A DNA stretch of 64,000 bases from Bradyrhizobium diazoefficiens (GCF_016616885.1 NZ_CP067102.1:1330501-1394500); one strand, 5' to 3'; positions 53,625 to 63,600 are shown, counted from the first letter of the stretch. Numbers and translations: made by a program. The notes: generated by a model from the sequence alone, not told the origin.

Positions 53625-54426
53625 TGTCGTCGGCCGTAGCGGCCGCAACGCCATCGCCGAATATCTGCCCGGCATGGTCAAGGACTGGTCGCTCGATTTC
53701 GTCGTCGTCAACGGCGAGAATTCGGCCGGAGGCTTCGGCATCACGGAAGCGATCTATCAGGAATTTCTCGATGCCGGCGCCGATGCGGTGACACTCGGCA
53801 ACCACTCCTGGGATCAGCGCGAAGCCCTGGTTTTCATCGAGCGCGCGGAGCGCCTGGTGCGGCCGGCGAACTATCCGCGCGGCACGCCCGGCCGCGGCGC
53901 CGCTTTGGTCGAGACCAAGAACGGCAAGCATGCGCTCGTCGTCAACGCTTTGGGGCGCGTCTTCATGACCCCGTTCGATGATCCCTTTGCAGCGCTCGAG
54001 CGCGAGCTCGGCGCCTGTCCGCTCGGCGTTGCCGCCGATGCCATCGTGGTGGACTTCCATTGCGAGGCGAGCAGCGAGAAGCAGGGCATCGGCTTCTTCT
54101 GCGACGGCCGCGCCAGCCTCGTTGTCGGCACGCATACGCATGTGCCGACCGCCGATCATCAGATCCTCACCGGCGGCACCGCCTACATGACCGACGCCGG
54201 CATGACCGGCGACTACGACTCCATCATCGGCATGCAGAAGGAAGAGCCGCTGCGCAGGTTCACGTCGGGAATTCCGTCGGGCCGGTTCGAGCCGGCGGCG
54301 GGCGTCGCGACGCTCAGCGGCGTCGCGGTGGAAACGGATGACGCAACAGGCCTCGCGCTGAAGATTGCGCCTGTGCGCATGGGGGGCCGGCTGGAGCCGG
54401 CGACGCCGAAGTTCTGGTTGAGCTGA
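53602..54426 (+). CDS. YmdB-type metallophosphoesterase (TIGR00282)
   Basis: 274 aa. I chose the TTG at 53602 (LRILFVGDVVGRSGR) because a CCGGAG ribosome-binding site lies 8 bp upstream; a longer TTG frame starts at 53581. Metal-binding motifs are GDVVG near residue 7, NGENSAGG, GNHSWDQRE, DFHCEASSEK and GTHTHVPTAD. Members hydrolyse cyclic nucleotides such as 2',3'-cAMP. It overlaps the cyclo-ligase gene by 23 bp, so the two genes form an operon. Confidence 0.92.
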   Translation: MRILFVGDVVGRSGRNAIAEYLPGMVKDWSLDFVVVNGENSAGGFGITEAIYQEFLDAGADAVTLGNHSWDQREALVFIERAERLVRPANYPRGTPGRGAALVETKNGKHALVVNALGRVFMTPFDDPFAALERELGACPLGVAADAIVVDFHCEASSEKQGIGFFCDGRASLVVGTHTHVPTADHQILTGGTAYMTDAGMTGDYDSIIGMQKEEPLRRFTSGIPSGRFEPAAGVATLSGVAVETDDATGLALKIAPVRMGGRLEPATPKFWLS

Positions 54427-54448
54427 ATCTTCGAGCGGCATTTTCGGT

Positions 54449-54600
54449 GCACCCTCGCCCCTTGCGGGAGAGGGTGGCTCGCCGCGTAGCGGCGAGACGG
54501 GTGAGGGGTTCTCTCCGCGCGCAAGCCTCTCGCGTTTGAATTTGCGGCGGCAACCCCTCATCCGGCGCTTCGCGCCACCTTCTCCCACAAGGGGAGAAGG
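54449..54600. repeat. Intergenic repeat with CTCTCCC/GGGAGAG-type hairpins (copy 2)
   Basis: CACCCTCGCCCCTTGCGGGAG on the left (broken: CACCCTCGCCCC then TTGCGGGAG) and CTTCTCCCACAAGGGGAGAAGG on the right bound paired modules, with GCGAGACGGGTGAGGGGTT and AACCCCTCATCCGGCGCTTC between. It matches the composition of the element at 52455-52575. It lies between the convergent phosphoesterase and cytochrome genes. Confidence 0.8.
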
Positions 54601-54624
54601 CGACAGCGGCGCCTGCGCCGAGAT

Positions 54625-55968
54625 CTAATCCGCCGTCTGCTCCCGCAGCTCGGCCACATCCTTTGCCGACAGCTTCGAGCCCTTCGTGCCGAATCTCGCC
54701 GTGACGTAGTTCGCCACCGCTGCGATCTCGTCGTCGGTGTAGGCCTCGCCGAACGCCGGCATCGACAGCGCACCGTCAGGTGTGTGCCGCTTGGTGCCTG
54801 AGAGCACGATCTGCGCGACGTTGGTGGCGGCGGGGTCGTTGACGGCCCAGGTGCCGGTCAGCGTCGCCGTCGGCGACACCGGGCTTTCGCCGCTCCAGCC
54901 GTGGCAGCTGGCGCAGGCGCTGGCGAACACCTTCTTGCCGCGTGCGTCCGCCGTCACGCCGTCCTTGTGCGAGGCGGGCGCGACCGGCGCCGTGGTAGCC
55001 GGCAGGTCGGGCGAGGCGACCGGTGGCACGCTGCGCAAGTAAGCAACGATGGAGCGGATGTCCTCCGGTGCAAACTGGCTGAAGCTGTAGTCGACGGCTT
55101 CGCCCATGGGACCCGAGGCCGAGCCGTGGCCCGGCGCGTGGCCGAGCGACAGATACGCGATCAGATCCTCATCACGCCAGTTGCCGAGACCGGTGGCCTT
55201 GTCGGTGGAAATGTTGAAGGCGCGCCAGCCGGCGGTGACGGCACCTGCGAACTTCTTGCGGTTGTCCAGCGCAAAGCCGAGATTGCGCGGCGTGTGGCAC
55301 TCGCCGCAATGCGCCAGCGCTTCGGCGAGATACGCACCTCTGTTCCACTCCGGGCTCTTCGACGCATCGGGCGCAAAGCGCGTGTCCGGATTGAACACGG
55401 CCGACCAGAACATCATCGCCCAGCGCTGGTTGAACGGGAACGACAGCGTGTTCTCCGGCGCCTTGGCGCGTACCGCCGGCAGGCTGAACAGAAAGGCCTT
55501 CACCGCCAGCACGTCCTCGTCGCTCATGTAGGTGTAGGACGTGTACGGCATCGCCGGATAGAGCCAGGCGCTGTCATGGCGCTTGCCGCGCTGGACCGCG
55601 TTCAGAAAATCCTGGTCGCTGTAGTTGCCGATGCCGGTGTCCTTGTCCGGCGTGATGTTGGTGGAATAGAGCGTGCCGAACGGCAGCTTGAAGCCGAGCC
55701 CACCGGAATAGTCCTTCTCGCCGGGCTTGGTGTGGCAGACCATGCAGTCGGCCGCCTTCGCCAGATATTCGCCGCGTTCGACCAGGCTTGCCTTCTCGAG
55801 CTTTGCCGGCACGCCCGTGGGCTTGCCGGCGCGGTAATCCGCAAGCGCTACCTTGGTGCCGCCGGCGAAATCGAGCGGACCGGGTCCGCGGATGATGAAG
55901 ACGCCGAGCGCCACCGCGACGATGGCGATCACGACGAGGCCCGCGAGGATACGCATTGTCCTGTTCAT
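54625..55968 (-). CDS. Triheme cytochrome c subunit (alcohol/aldehyde dehydrogenase type)
   Basis: 447 aa. One N-terminal membrane helix or uncleaved signal (LAGLVVIAIVAVALGVFII) anchors three cytochrome c domains. The heme sites are CMVCH (75-79), CGECH (221-225) and CASCH (351-355). Size and layout are those of the cytochrome subunit of membrane alcohol and gluconate dehydrogenases. The start overlaps the end of the molybdopterin subunit gene by 4 bp, so it is the electron acceptor of that enzyme and passes electrons to the quinone pool or oxidase. The adjacent dehydrogenase is a molybdenum enzyme rather than a PQQ type. Confidence 0.9.
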   Translation of the reverse strand: MNRTMRILAGLVVIAIVAVALGVFIIRGPGPLDFAGGTKVALADYRAGKPTGVPAKLEKASLVERGEYLAKAADCMVCHTKPGEKDYSGGLGFKLPFGTLYSTNITPDKDTGIGNYSDQDFLNAVQRGKRHDSAWLYPAMPYTSYTYMSDEDVLAVKAFLFSLPAVRAKAPENTLSFPFNQRWAMMFWSAVFNPDTRFAPDASKSPEWNRGAYLAEALAHCGECHTPRNLGFALDNRKKFAGAVTAGWRAFNISTDKATGLGNWRDEDLIAYLSLGHAPGHGSASGPMGEAVDYSFSQFAPEDIRSIVAYLRSVPPVASPDLPATTAPVAPASHKDGVTADARGKKVFASACASCHGWSGESPVSPTATLTGTWAVNDPAATNVAQIVLSGTKRHTPDGALSMPAFGEAYTDDEIAAVANYVTARFGTKGSKLSAKDVAELREQTAD

Positions 55969-58142
55969 GCCTTCTTCCCCACAGCCAGCAGTTTCCGATC
56001 GATCGGCAGGCGTCGCAGCGCCACGCCGGTTGCGGCGTAAATCGCGTTGCGCAGCGCAGGCGGTCCGGCATTGACGCCGGCCTCACCGATGCCGCCGGGC
56101 GCTTCGCCGCTCTTGACGACGATGACCTCGATCTTCGGGGTCTCGTTGATGCGCATCATGCGGTAATCGTGGAAGTTCGACTGCTGCACGCGGCCCTTGT
56201 CGATGGTGATCTCGCCGTAGAGCGCGGCGGTGAGGCCGAAGATGAGGCCGCCCTCGATCTGCGCTTTCACCGTATCGGGATTCACCGCGATGCCGGTGTC
56301 GACCACCGAAGTGACGCGGCGCAGTACGATCTCGCCCATGTCGTCGATCTCCGCCTCCACCACGGTCGCGAGATAGCTCGCAAACGACGGCTGTACGCAG
56401 ACGCCGCGGCCGACGCGCGGAGGCAGTGGCTGTCCCCATCCGGATCTTTCCGCGACAAGATTCAGCACAGCCAGCGCGCGTGGGTTCTTTGTCAGATTGG
56501 CGCGGCGGAATTCGATTGGGTCCTTTCCGGCCTTGCGCGCCAGCTCGTCCATCGCGCATTCGAACGCGAACACGTTGTTGTTCGGGCCGACGCCGCGCCA
56601 GAAGCCGGTCGGCACCGCAGGCGGTTCGGCGCGGACATATTCGACGTGGAAGTTGGGAAAGTCGTAGGGCATGTCCGCCGCGGCATCGACTGCGTCGATG
56701 TCGATGCCCTTCTGGAATGCCGGCGGCAGCCAGCGTGCAATCACGGCCGAGCCGGCAATCTTGTATTTCCAGGCCGACACCTTGCCATCGACCAATGTCG
56801 CGGTGACCTGGTCGCGATAGACCGGGCGGTAGACGTCGTGCTGGATGTCCTCTTCGCGGGTCCAGATCACCTTGACGGGATAGTCAACTTGTTTTGCGAT
56901 CTTCACCGCTGTGACCACCATGTCCGGTTCGAGCTTGCGGCCGAAGCCGCCGCCGAGCAGATGCTGGTTGACGATCACCTTGTCGACGGGGAGGCCGGCG
57001 GCCTTTGCTGCCTCCGACTGCACGCGCGTCATGATCTGCGTGCCGGTCCAGATTTCGCAGGCATCCGGCCTGACGTGAACGGTGGCGTTGACCGGTTCCA
57101 TCGAGGCATGCGCCAGGAACGGCAATTCGAAGCTCGCCTCGAACTTGTCGCCGGTTGCGAGCCCCTTGGCGATGTCGCCGATCGATTTTGCGATCGCTCC
57201 GTCTTTCTCGCTGGCGGCGCGCAGATCCTGCCAGATATCCTTGGTGCTGATCTTTGCGTTTGGTCCCTCGTTCCACTCGATCTTGAGCGCATCGAGCCCC
57301 TTCTTGGCGGCCCACATGTGGTCGCCGATCACCGCAACCGTGTCATCGAGCACCACGACCTTGCGCACGCCCGGGATTCTCGTCGCTGCACTGTCGTCGA
57401 CCTTGCCGACCTTGCCGCCGAACACGGGGCATGTCGCGACTGTCGCAATCTTCATGTTCGGCAGGATCGCATCGATGCCGTAGACGACCTTGCCGTTGAC
57501 CTTGTCCGGCGTGTCGAGACGCTTCAGAGGTTGGCCGATATAGACGAAATCCTTGGGGTCCTTGACCGGGACATCCTCCGGCGGCGTTTGGCTCTGTGCG
57601 GCCAGTGCCAGTTCGCCATAGCCGAGCTTGCGGCCGCTTGCAGCGTGCACGACCTCGCCTTTCGACGCCGTGCAGCTCGCGGGCTCGACCTGCCACTGCG
57701 CGGCGGCAGCCTGTATCAGCATTGCGCGCGCGCTGGCGCCCGCTGCGCGCAGCGGCTTCCACCAGGCGCGGATCGAGGTCGAGCCGCCTGTGGCCTGCAA
57801 GCCGAACACAGGATTAGCGTAGAGCTTGTCGTTGGGCGGCGCATGCAGCACGGAGACCTTTGCCCAATCGGCATCCAGCTCTTCGGCCAGGATCATCGCA
57901 ATCGAGGTGTAGACTCCCTGGCCCATCTCCACCTGCGGCATCATCAGGACGGTGCGGCCGGTCTCGTCGATGCGGATGAAGGCGTTGGGCGCGAACTTGC
58001 CATCGGTCGCGTCCTTCGGCTGCTCCGGTTCGTTGACGGCGGCGCGCAGCGGCAGATGGAAGGCGAGCAGAAAGCCCGTGGCGAGGCCGCCGGTCAGAAG
58101 CGCACGGCGGGAAACGTCGGGAAGAGTCTTCTCGGTGATCAT
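55965..58142 (-). CDS. Molybdopterin-binding subunit of an IorB-like aldehyde/isoquinoline oxidoreductase
   Basis: 725 aa, start at 58142 (MITEKTLPDVSRRALLTGG). The SRRALLTGG Tat signal shows that the enzyme works outside the cytoplasm. The body has two homologous molybdopterin halves, with MPQVEMGQGVYTSIA, GGGFGRKLEPD and PPALRNAIYAATG. It resembles IorB-type members of the xanthine dehydrogenase family that oxidise aldehydes or N-heterocycles. The 2Fe-2S gene lies 8 bp upstream and the cytochrome c gene overlaps downstream, so all three subunits are encoded together and the complex probably delivers electrons to the cytochrome. The substrate is unknown. Confidence 0.9.
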   Translation of the reverse strand: MITEKTLPDVSRRALLTGGLATGFLLAFHLPLRAAVNEPEQPKDATDGKFAPNAFIRIDETGRTVLMMPQVEMGQGVYTSIAMILAEELDADWAKVSVLHAPPNDKLYANPVFGLQATGGSTSIRAWWKPLRAAGASARAMLIQAAAAQWQVEPASCTASKGEVVHAASGRKLGYGELALAAQSQTPPEDVPVKDPKDFVYIGQPLKRLDTPDKVNGKVVYGIDAILPNMKIATVATCPVFGGKVGKVDDSAATRIPGVRKVVVLDDTVAVIGDHMWAAKKGLDALKIEWNEGPNAKISTKDIWQDLRAASEKDGAIAKSIGDIAKGLATGDKFEASFELPFLAHASMEPVNATVHVRPDACEIWTGTQIMTRVQSEAAKAAGLPVDKVIVNQHLLGGGFGRKLEPDMVVTAVKIAKQVDYPVKVIWTREEDIQHDVYRPVYRDQVTATLVDGKVSAWKYKIAGSAVIARWLPPAFQKGIDIDAVDAAADMPYDFPNFHVEYVRAEPPAVPTGFWRGVGPNNNVFAFECAMDELARKAGKDPIEFRRANLTKNPRALAVLNLVAERSGWGQPLPPRVGRGVCVQPSFASYLATVVEAEIDDMGEIVLRRVTSVVDTGIAVNPDTVKAQIEGGLIFGLTAALYGEITIDKGRVQQSNFHDYRMMRINETPKIEVIVVKSGEAPGGIGEAGVNAGPPALRNAIYAATGVALRRLPIDRKLLAVGKKA

Positions 58143-58150
58143 GGCGGACC

Positions 58151-58615
58151 TCACGACTGACGGCCGGACGCGGCCAGCTTGATGGCCTCGCGAATGCGCA
58201 CATAGGTGCCGCAGCGGCAGATGTTGCCGGCCATCGCGGCGTCGATGTCGGCATCGTCGGGGTTCGGCGTTGTCGCCAGAAGTGCTGCGGCCGACATGAT
58301 CTGGCCGGATTGGCAATAGCCGCACTGGATCACTTCGGCCTCGAGCCAGGCTTTCTGCACCTTCGCGCCAGCAGGCGTGCTGCCGACATGTTCGATGGTG
58401 GTGACGGTGCGATTCGCGACCGCGCTGACCGGCAGCACGCAGGAGCGCACCGCCTTGCCGTCGACGTGCACCGTGCAGGCGCCGCATTGGGCGATGCCGC
58501 AGCCGAACTTGGTGCCGGTCATGCCTAAGATGTCGCGCAGCACCCACAGCAGCGGCATTTCGGGTGGCGCGTCGAATGATTTCGTTTCGCCGTTGATGGT
58601 GAGTGTCGTTGCCAT
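58151..58615 (-). CDS. (2Fe-2S)-binding subunit of the molybdenum hydroxylase (IorA-like)
   Basis: 154 aa. The plant-ferredoxin-type cluster is bound by Cys39, 44, 47 and 59 (CGIAQCGAC ... RSC), and the second, alpha-helical cluster by Cys98, 101, 133 and 135 (QCGYCQSGQ ... NICRCGTY). These eight Cys are fully conserved. I start it at the second Met (58615) because MATTLTING is the usual opening; a Met two codons upstream is possible. It lacks a signal peptide and would be co-exported with the Tat-signal subunit encoded next. It heads the operon. Confidence 0.93.
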   Translation of the reverse strand: MATTLTINGETKSFDAPPEMPLLWVLRDILGMTGTKFGCGIAQCGACTVHVDGKAVRSCVLPVSAVANRTVTTIEHVGSTPAGAKVQKAWLEAEVIQCGYCQSGQIMSAAALLATTPNPDDADIDAAMAGNICRCGTYVRIREAIKLAASGRQS

Positions 58616-59210
58616 ATGCATCCCCTTCTTCGCCAGATCGCTTACGGCGATCTAGTTGGCGAACTCGCGCGCGACAATAATCATACCGATGTGAAACGAT
58701 GAAGCATCGAAATTTCTGGCGATGCATATTTGCGCGGCTCACGCGTCAGGCCATGACGTTCACGAATTTGTGCGGCGATCGGTGCGGCGGTTTTGGGCTA
58801 ATTGATATGATAATCGTCATTTTCTGACGCATTTTCATCATGCGCATGATTGATCGCCGCAGATGATCGTGCGAATGCGCAAATCCGTGCGAAGACGAAA
58901 GTCGTGCGATTGTGAAAGTCGGGTGAGGTGCGAGCAGCGCAGCGCTGCTGACGGCATCAATCGCAGCGGCCAGCCGCCGGATAACTGACATGCGCGATGA
59001 TGCCATCGTGCGCCTGTTTTGCCCGACGGGTCAACGGCTACATTCAGTGCCTTGAAGCGAGATGCGCTGAACGGGATCGAGTTTGGCCGATCGCACGACT
59101 CTCTCCGTTCCTCAGGGGTGCTAGGCGAGTCTCATCGCATCATGCGCGATAAGCCATTGATTCCGCACACCCCGGCTACTGTGCATGGGGTTGTTTTCGA
59201 GATTTTTAAT
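58616..59210. other. Long intergenic region with repeated GTGCGA words
   Basis: About 595 bp between the start of the 2Fe-2S gene and the end of the chemoreceptor gene. It should contain the promoter of the hydroxylase operon. GTGCGA occurs four times on one strand at 58869, 58887, 58904 and 58928, spaced 18, 17 and 24 bp apart, as a binding site array might be. No convincing gene was found in it. Confidence 0.5.
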
Positions 59211-60635
59211 TCAGCCTTGCCGAAAACCCATCCGAAACGCGCCCCAGTGCTTGCCGCGGACCATGATCGGCGAGGACAGGTCCTTCATCAGCACGAACTG
59301 CCCGCCGCCCATGTCGCGGCGATAGGTCTGGAGCAGGAAGGGCTTTGTGTTGGCCGCGACCTTCTTCACCGCGCGATCGCTGAACAGGCGGCGGTTGCGG
59401 CAATTGGCGTTGTTCCAGACCGGGTCCTTGCCCTGCGGCAGCCGGTAGTTCGGATTGTGCGTCGGCAGATAGCCGCCCCTGGCCCAGGCGACGCAGAACA
59501 CGATGCGCGGATCGGACTTCTGGATCGGGTCCTGGATCGCCGGCAACACGCGGTCGGTGAAGTCGACATAAGCGGTGTTGTATTGCTTGGGATCGGTGCC
59601 GGCGATCTCCCGGTAGTTCTCGTCCATGAGTTGGTCGAGCCTGATCTCGCCGCGATCGACCGCGGCCTCGAACTCGGCCGAGATCCGCTTGGCTGTGTCG
59701 ACGACGACGCGGATCAGCGGCGCATCCGACGTCTCCACGCCGCTGTCGGCGATCAGTGCGATCAGCCCCTCGGAGGTATCGAGCAGCTTGGTCACGCGTT
59801 GGTCGGCGCTCCTGAGATCGCGCGAGGACAGGTCGACGCCCTTGGCGAGCTCGTTGAGCTCGTTGATGACGGTGTCGCAGTGGCCGAGATTGGAGGTCGC
59901 CGCACGCGTGACGCTGTCGATCTCGGCTTCCACCGAGGCAAAGCCCTGCTGGACGCGCGAGATGATGCCGGAGATCTGCTGGGCGCCCTCGCCGGCGGTC
60001 TTCGCGCGCTGGGATGCATCGCTGCTCTCGCCGATCAGGCCTTCGATCTGACCGTCGAGATCGCGCACGGTGTCGGAGATCTGGTGCGTGGCCTGGCGGG
60101 TCGCCTCCGCGAGATTCTTGACCTCGCTTGCGACCACGGCGAACCCGCGTCCGGCATTGCCGGCACGCGCGGCCTCGATCGTCGCGTTCAGCGCCAGCAG
60201 ATTGGTCTGCTTGGCGATCGCCTCGATCGAGCCGGAGACCTTTGCGACCTGCGCCAGCGCCGAGCCGACGGCGCTCAGCCGCGCCTCGATCCGCTCCACC
60301 GCCGCGACGAGCTCGGAGATATGGCTGACCGCGGCGTCGACCGCGTTGCGCGATTGCGCGATCTCGCCGACTGCCGCCGATGTGGTCGACTGCACCGCCT
60401 GCGAGGCGTTGGCGATGTCGTGATTGGCCGAGACCATGGTCTCGGCCGTCTTCTGCAGGTGATGGAACCGCTCCGACTGGTTGGCGACGCGGTTGGCGAC
60501 CTCCTGAACATTGCCGGCGATGTCGGCCAGCTCGACGCCGAGGCCGCCGATGCGGTCGGCGAGCTGGTCGATCAGCCGCTCGGCGAGCGTCCGGCTGCAC
60601 GCAGTGTCCATGACGGCAAGTTGTACGAGGGACAT
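59211..60635 (-). CDS. Soluble methyl-accepting chemotaxis-type protein with C-terminal sensor domain
   Basis: 474 aa without membrane segments. Residues about 40-320 are a coiled-coil MCP signalling domain, its tip being [20 protein letters not shown] and [16 protein letters not shown] (residues about 137-180). The C-terminal 150 residues form a distinct domain ([17 protein letters not shown] ... [16 protein letters not shown] ... [14 protein letters not shown]). The same domain ends the next receptor upstream. Sensory domains are usually N-terminal; here the order is reversed, and the protein should signal from the cytoplasm to a CheA. Its ligand is unknown. Confidence 0.88.
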   Translation of the reverse strand: MSLVQLAVMDTACSRTLAERLIDQLADRIGGLGVELADIAGNVQEVANRVANQSERFHHLQKTAETMVSANHDIANASQAVQSTTSAAVGEIAQSRNAVDAAVSHISELVAAVERIEARLSAVGSALAQVAKVSGSIEAIAKQTNLLALNATIEAARAGNAGRGFAVVASEVKNLAEATRQATHQISDTVRDLDGQIEGLIGESSDASQRAKTAGEGAQQISGIISRVQQGFASVEAEIDSVTRAATSNLGHCDTVINELNELAKGVDLSSRDLRSADQRVTKLLDTSEGLIALIADSGVETSDAPLIRVVVDTAKRISAEFEAAVDRGEIRLDQLMDENYREIAGTDPKQYNTAYVDFTDRVLPAIQDPIQKSDPRIVFCVAWARGGYLPTHNPNYRLPQGKDPVWNNANCRNRRLFSDRAVKKVAANTKPFLLQTYRRDMGGGQFVLMKDLSSPIMVRGKHWGAFRMGFRQG

Positions 60636-60824
60636 GTTGCGGGCTTCCTCAACTCGGGGCCGTCCATCGGCTCACCGCGGCATTCCCATTCCAATTTCGA
60701 CGTTAGAGGATGATTCGCGCTCCCCGTCTTGCCTGAGCGTGCACCAGGGCGCAATTCGCGCCCTAGTTCTTTAGTTTGGGCATGGTCTTGTCGAAAAACC
60801 GCTGCACACTTTTTCGGACCATGC

Positions 60825-62567
60825 CTACAGCTTGTAGGCCGTGCGAAATCCGCCCCAGTGGCGGCCTTGCACGCGGATCGGGACGTCGATCTCGCGCATC
60901 ATCACGGTGTTGCCGTTGCCCATGTCGCGCGCATAGCTCTGGATCAGGTACGAGCGCAGGTTGTGCGCGGCAGCCAACCCCGCCGGATCGTTGAAGATGC
61001 GGCGGTTGCGGCTGTTGGCCGTGTTCCAGACGGTGTCGCCCGGTCGCTGCGGATGCGAATAGATCTTGTTGTGGACCGGCAGGAAGCCGTTGCGGTCGAC
61101 CATGGCGCAGAACGCCATGCGCGGTTCCTTGGCGAGAAAGGCTTCCTGGAACGGCGGCAGTGCGCGGTCGGCCCAGTCCAGATATTTTGTGCGGTATTGC
61201 TGCGGATTGGTGCCGGCGATCTCGGCGTAGTCGGTGTCGAAGAGGTCATCCATCCTGACCTCGCCGCGCGCGATCGCCTGCTCGAAAATCCGGGTCAGCG
61301 CGGTGCCCGCCTCCATCGCGCGGGTGACGAACTCCGTGTTCTCCTCGTGGATCGACCAGAGCTTGTCTTCGATCTTCTCGCGCTGCGCGGTATTGGGATT
61401 GACGAATTGCGTGCGGGCGCCGGCCTTGGCCTGCTCGACCACGCGCAGCCGGCACGCGCCGACGTCTTCGAGGGTGCCGTCGATGATCGCCTGCGCCGCG
61501 AGCCGGCTAGCTTCCGCACCGCCGATCAAGACGCCGTCCATCGCGATCTCATAGACCGGCAGCACGCCGCGCGCGGTCTCGAATTTGAGATGGCAGGGCA
61601 GACGCTCGGTCTTGCGGCGGTCGTCGTGCTCGCTCTGGCGGAGCAGCACCGCGCAACGCGATTTCAGCTTCTGGGCAAAGGTCGTCACGGCCTTGCCGGC
61701 GCTGGCGACGTTCTCGCCGTGGGTCTCGGCCGCCTTGGTCGCGGCGTCGATTTCGGCCGCGCTCTCGCCGACCGAGATGATGAACTGCGATGCGCTGGTC
61801 GCGTTGCCGGAGACCTCGCTGGTGGTGGCGTTCTGCTCGGCCACCGCGCCGTTGACTGTGTCGAACACCGGGCGGATCGCCTCGATCGCCTGCGAGATCC
61901 GATGCACCGCGTCCGCGGAGCCCGCGGCATCGCGCTGGAGCGCGTCGATCTTTTTGGAGATCTCCTCGGTCGCGCCCTGGGTCTGCACCGCGAGCGCCTT
62001 GACCTCGGTGGCGACGACCGCAAAGCCCTTGCCGGCGGCACCGGCGCGCGCGGCCTCGATGGTGGAGTTGAGCGCGAGCAGCGTGGTCTGCCGCGCGATC
62101 TGGGCGATCAGATTGACGACATTGCCGATCGCCGCGGAGGATTCTCGCAGGCGGTCGACATTGGCACGCGCTTCTTGTGCGGCGGCGCTGGCCTGGTCGG
62201 CGAGCTTTCCGGCCTCGCGGACCTGCGCGCCGATGCCTTGCGCAGATTGGGTGAACTTGTCGGCGGCATGGGCAAAGCTCGAGGCGTTCGACTGCGCGGC
62301 ATTGGTCTGCCCGGTCAGCGTGTCGGTGCGGTGGCGGATGTCGGCGAGTGTCGCCGCGGTCGCCTCGGCGCCGCCCGCGACCGAATTGGCGGCGCGTTCG
62401 AGCTGGCGGATCATGGCGCCGAGCTCGAGTTCCAGCAGTTCCAGGATTTCCCGGGCCGAATCGACCTCGGCGGCCGGAACGGGCGCGGCTGCTGGCTGCG
62501 CGACCTGCGGGGCTGCCGCTGGTGCGGCCATGTCCGGCAGGCGCTTCCGAAATAATGCGAACGCCAT
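60825..62567 (-). CDS. Soluble methyl-accepting chemotaxis-type protein with a PilZ-like insert
   Basis: 580 aa, start at 62567 (MAFALFRKRL). A Pro/Ala-rich tail is followed by the MCP domain ([20 protein letters not shown] and GKGFAVVATEVKALA near residues 165-210), then a segment DDRRKTERLPCHLKF ... EIAMDGVLIGG that recalls a PilZ domain (c-di-GMP binder: RR..R then D/N-x-S-x-x-G, the second motif imperfect), then the same C-terminal domain as the receptor at 59211. The paralogues lie 190 bp apart on one strand. The order MCP-PilZ-sensor suggests that c-di-GMP and another signal are combined; this is inference. Confidence 0.85.
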   Translation of the reverse strand: MAFALFRKRLPDMAAPAAAPQVAQPAAAPVPAAEVDSAREILELLELELGAMIRQLERAANSVAGGAEATAATLADIRHRTDTLTGQTNAAQSNASSFAHAADKFTQSAQGIGAQVREAGKLADQASAAAQEARANVDRLRESSAAIGNVVNLIAQIARQTTLLALNSTIEAARAGAAGKGFAVVATEVKALAVQTQGATEEISKKIDALQRDAAGSADAVHRISQAIEAIRPVFDTVNGAVAEQNATTSEVSGNATSASQFIISVGESAAEIDAATKAAETHGENVASAGKAVTTFAQKLKSRCAVLLRQSEHDDRRKTERLPCHLKFETARGVLPVYEIAMDGVLIGGAEASRLAAQAIIDGTLEDVGACRLRVVEQAKAGARTQFVNPNTAQREKIEDKLWSIHEENTEFVTRAMEAGTALTRIFEQAIARGEVRMDDLFDTDYAEIAGTNPQQYRTKYLDWADRALPPFQEAFLAKEPRMAFCAMVDRNGFLPVHNKIYSHPQRPGDTVWNTANSRNRRIFNDPAGLAAAHNLRSYLIQSYARDMGNGNTVMMREIDVPIRVQGRHWGGFRTAYKL

Positions 62568-62774
62568 TGGGTCTACTCTTGTCGGGAGACGGGCGGACGT
62601 TATTTTCGCAGACCGGAATGAAATCAGGGTTAACGGTGCCTGACTTCCGGGCACGGGTCGCTACAGTATTACCTTAAAGTATGAGAGGCTCTTTCATTCC
62701 GGTGGGTTGGCGGCCTATAAGGCCGCGCTTCCCCACGCTCACCTTTGGCGCACGAATCCCTAGAGAAGATACGC

Positions 62775-63521
62775 ATGGCCGGACATTCCCAATTCAAGAA
62801 CATCATGCACCGCAAGGGGCGGCAGGATGCGCAGAAGTCGAAGCTGTTCGGCAAGCTGGCGCGGGAAATCACCGTGGCGGCCAAGCTGGGGACGCCCGAC
62901 CCCAACATGAACCCGCGCCTGCGCGCGGCCATCATCGCGGCGCGCCAGGAGAACATGCCGAAGGACAATATCGAGCGCGCCGTGAAGAAGGCGCTTGGTA
63001 ACGAGGGCGAGAACTATGACGAGATCCGCTATGAGGGCTATGGCCCGGGCGGCGTCGCCGTCATCGTCGAGGCACTGACCGACAACCGCAACCGTGCCGC
63101 CTCCGACATCCGCTCCTTCTTCACCAAATCCGGCGGCAATCTCGGCGAAACCGGCTCGGTCTCCTTCATGTTCGACCGCACCGGGATCATCGAATACGAC
63201 CGCAGCGTCGCCGATGACGACGCGGTGCTGGATGCTGCGATCGAGGCCGGCGCCGACGATGTGGTCTCAGGCGAGGGCGGTCACGAGATCTATGCCTCGA
63301 CAGAAGGCTATCGCGATGTCGCCAAGGCGCTGGAAGCCAAGTTCGGCGAGCCGCGCAAGGCCGCGCTGATCTGGAAGCCGCAGAACACCGTCGTGGTCGA
63401 CGACGAGACCGGCGAGAAGCTCTTGAAGCTGATGGACCTGCTCAACGAGCACGACGACGTCCAGAACGTCTACGCCAATTTCGAGATTTCGGACGCGCTG
63501 GTCGCGAAGATGGGCGGCTAG
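62775..63521 (+). CDS. YebC/PmpR family DNA-binding regulatory or translation factor
   Basis: 248 aa, start at 62775 ([15 protein letters not shown]). [19 protein letters not shown] is the family signature, followed by [15 protein letters not shown] and [15 protein letters not shown]. YebC proteins are widespread; some regulate transcription and some help ribosomes at polyproline stalls. The gene precedes ruvC by about 80 bp in the same direction, the common yebC-ruvCAB order. Confidence 0.95.
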   Translation: MAGHSQFKNIMHRKGRQDAQKSKLFGKLAREITVAAKLGTPDPNMNPRLRAAIIAARQENMPKDNIERAVKKALGNEGENYDEIRYEGYGPGGVAVIVEALTDNRNRAASDIRSFFTKSGGNLGETGSVSFMFDRTGIIEYDRSVADDDAVLDAAIEAGADDVVSGEGGHEIYASTEGYRDVAKALEAKFGEPRKAALIWKPQNTVVVDDETGEKLLKLMDLLNEHDDVQNVYANFEISDALVAKMGG

Positions 63522-63600
63522 GGGCGCGCGACCGCCTTTCTCCGGGGACTTCTGTTCTGTTTCTGTTTCGCTATCATGGGCCAACCGCTATCACTGGCCC

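Noticed and set aside
58746..59006. 86-codon minus-strand frame in the intergenic region upstream of the hydroxylase operon
   Set aside because: Composition is irregular, with no ribosome-binding site or motif, and it overlaps the GTGCGA array. I keep the region as non-coding.
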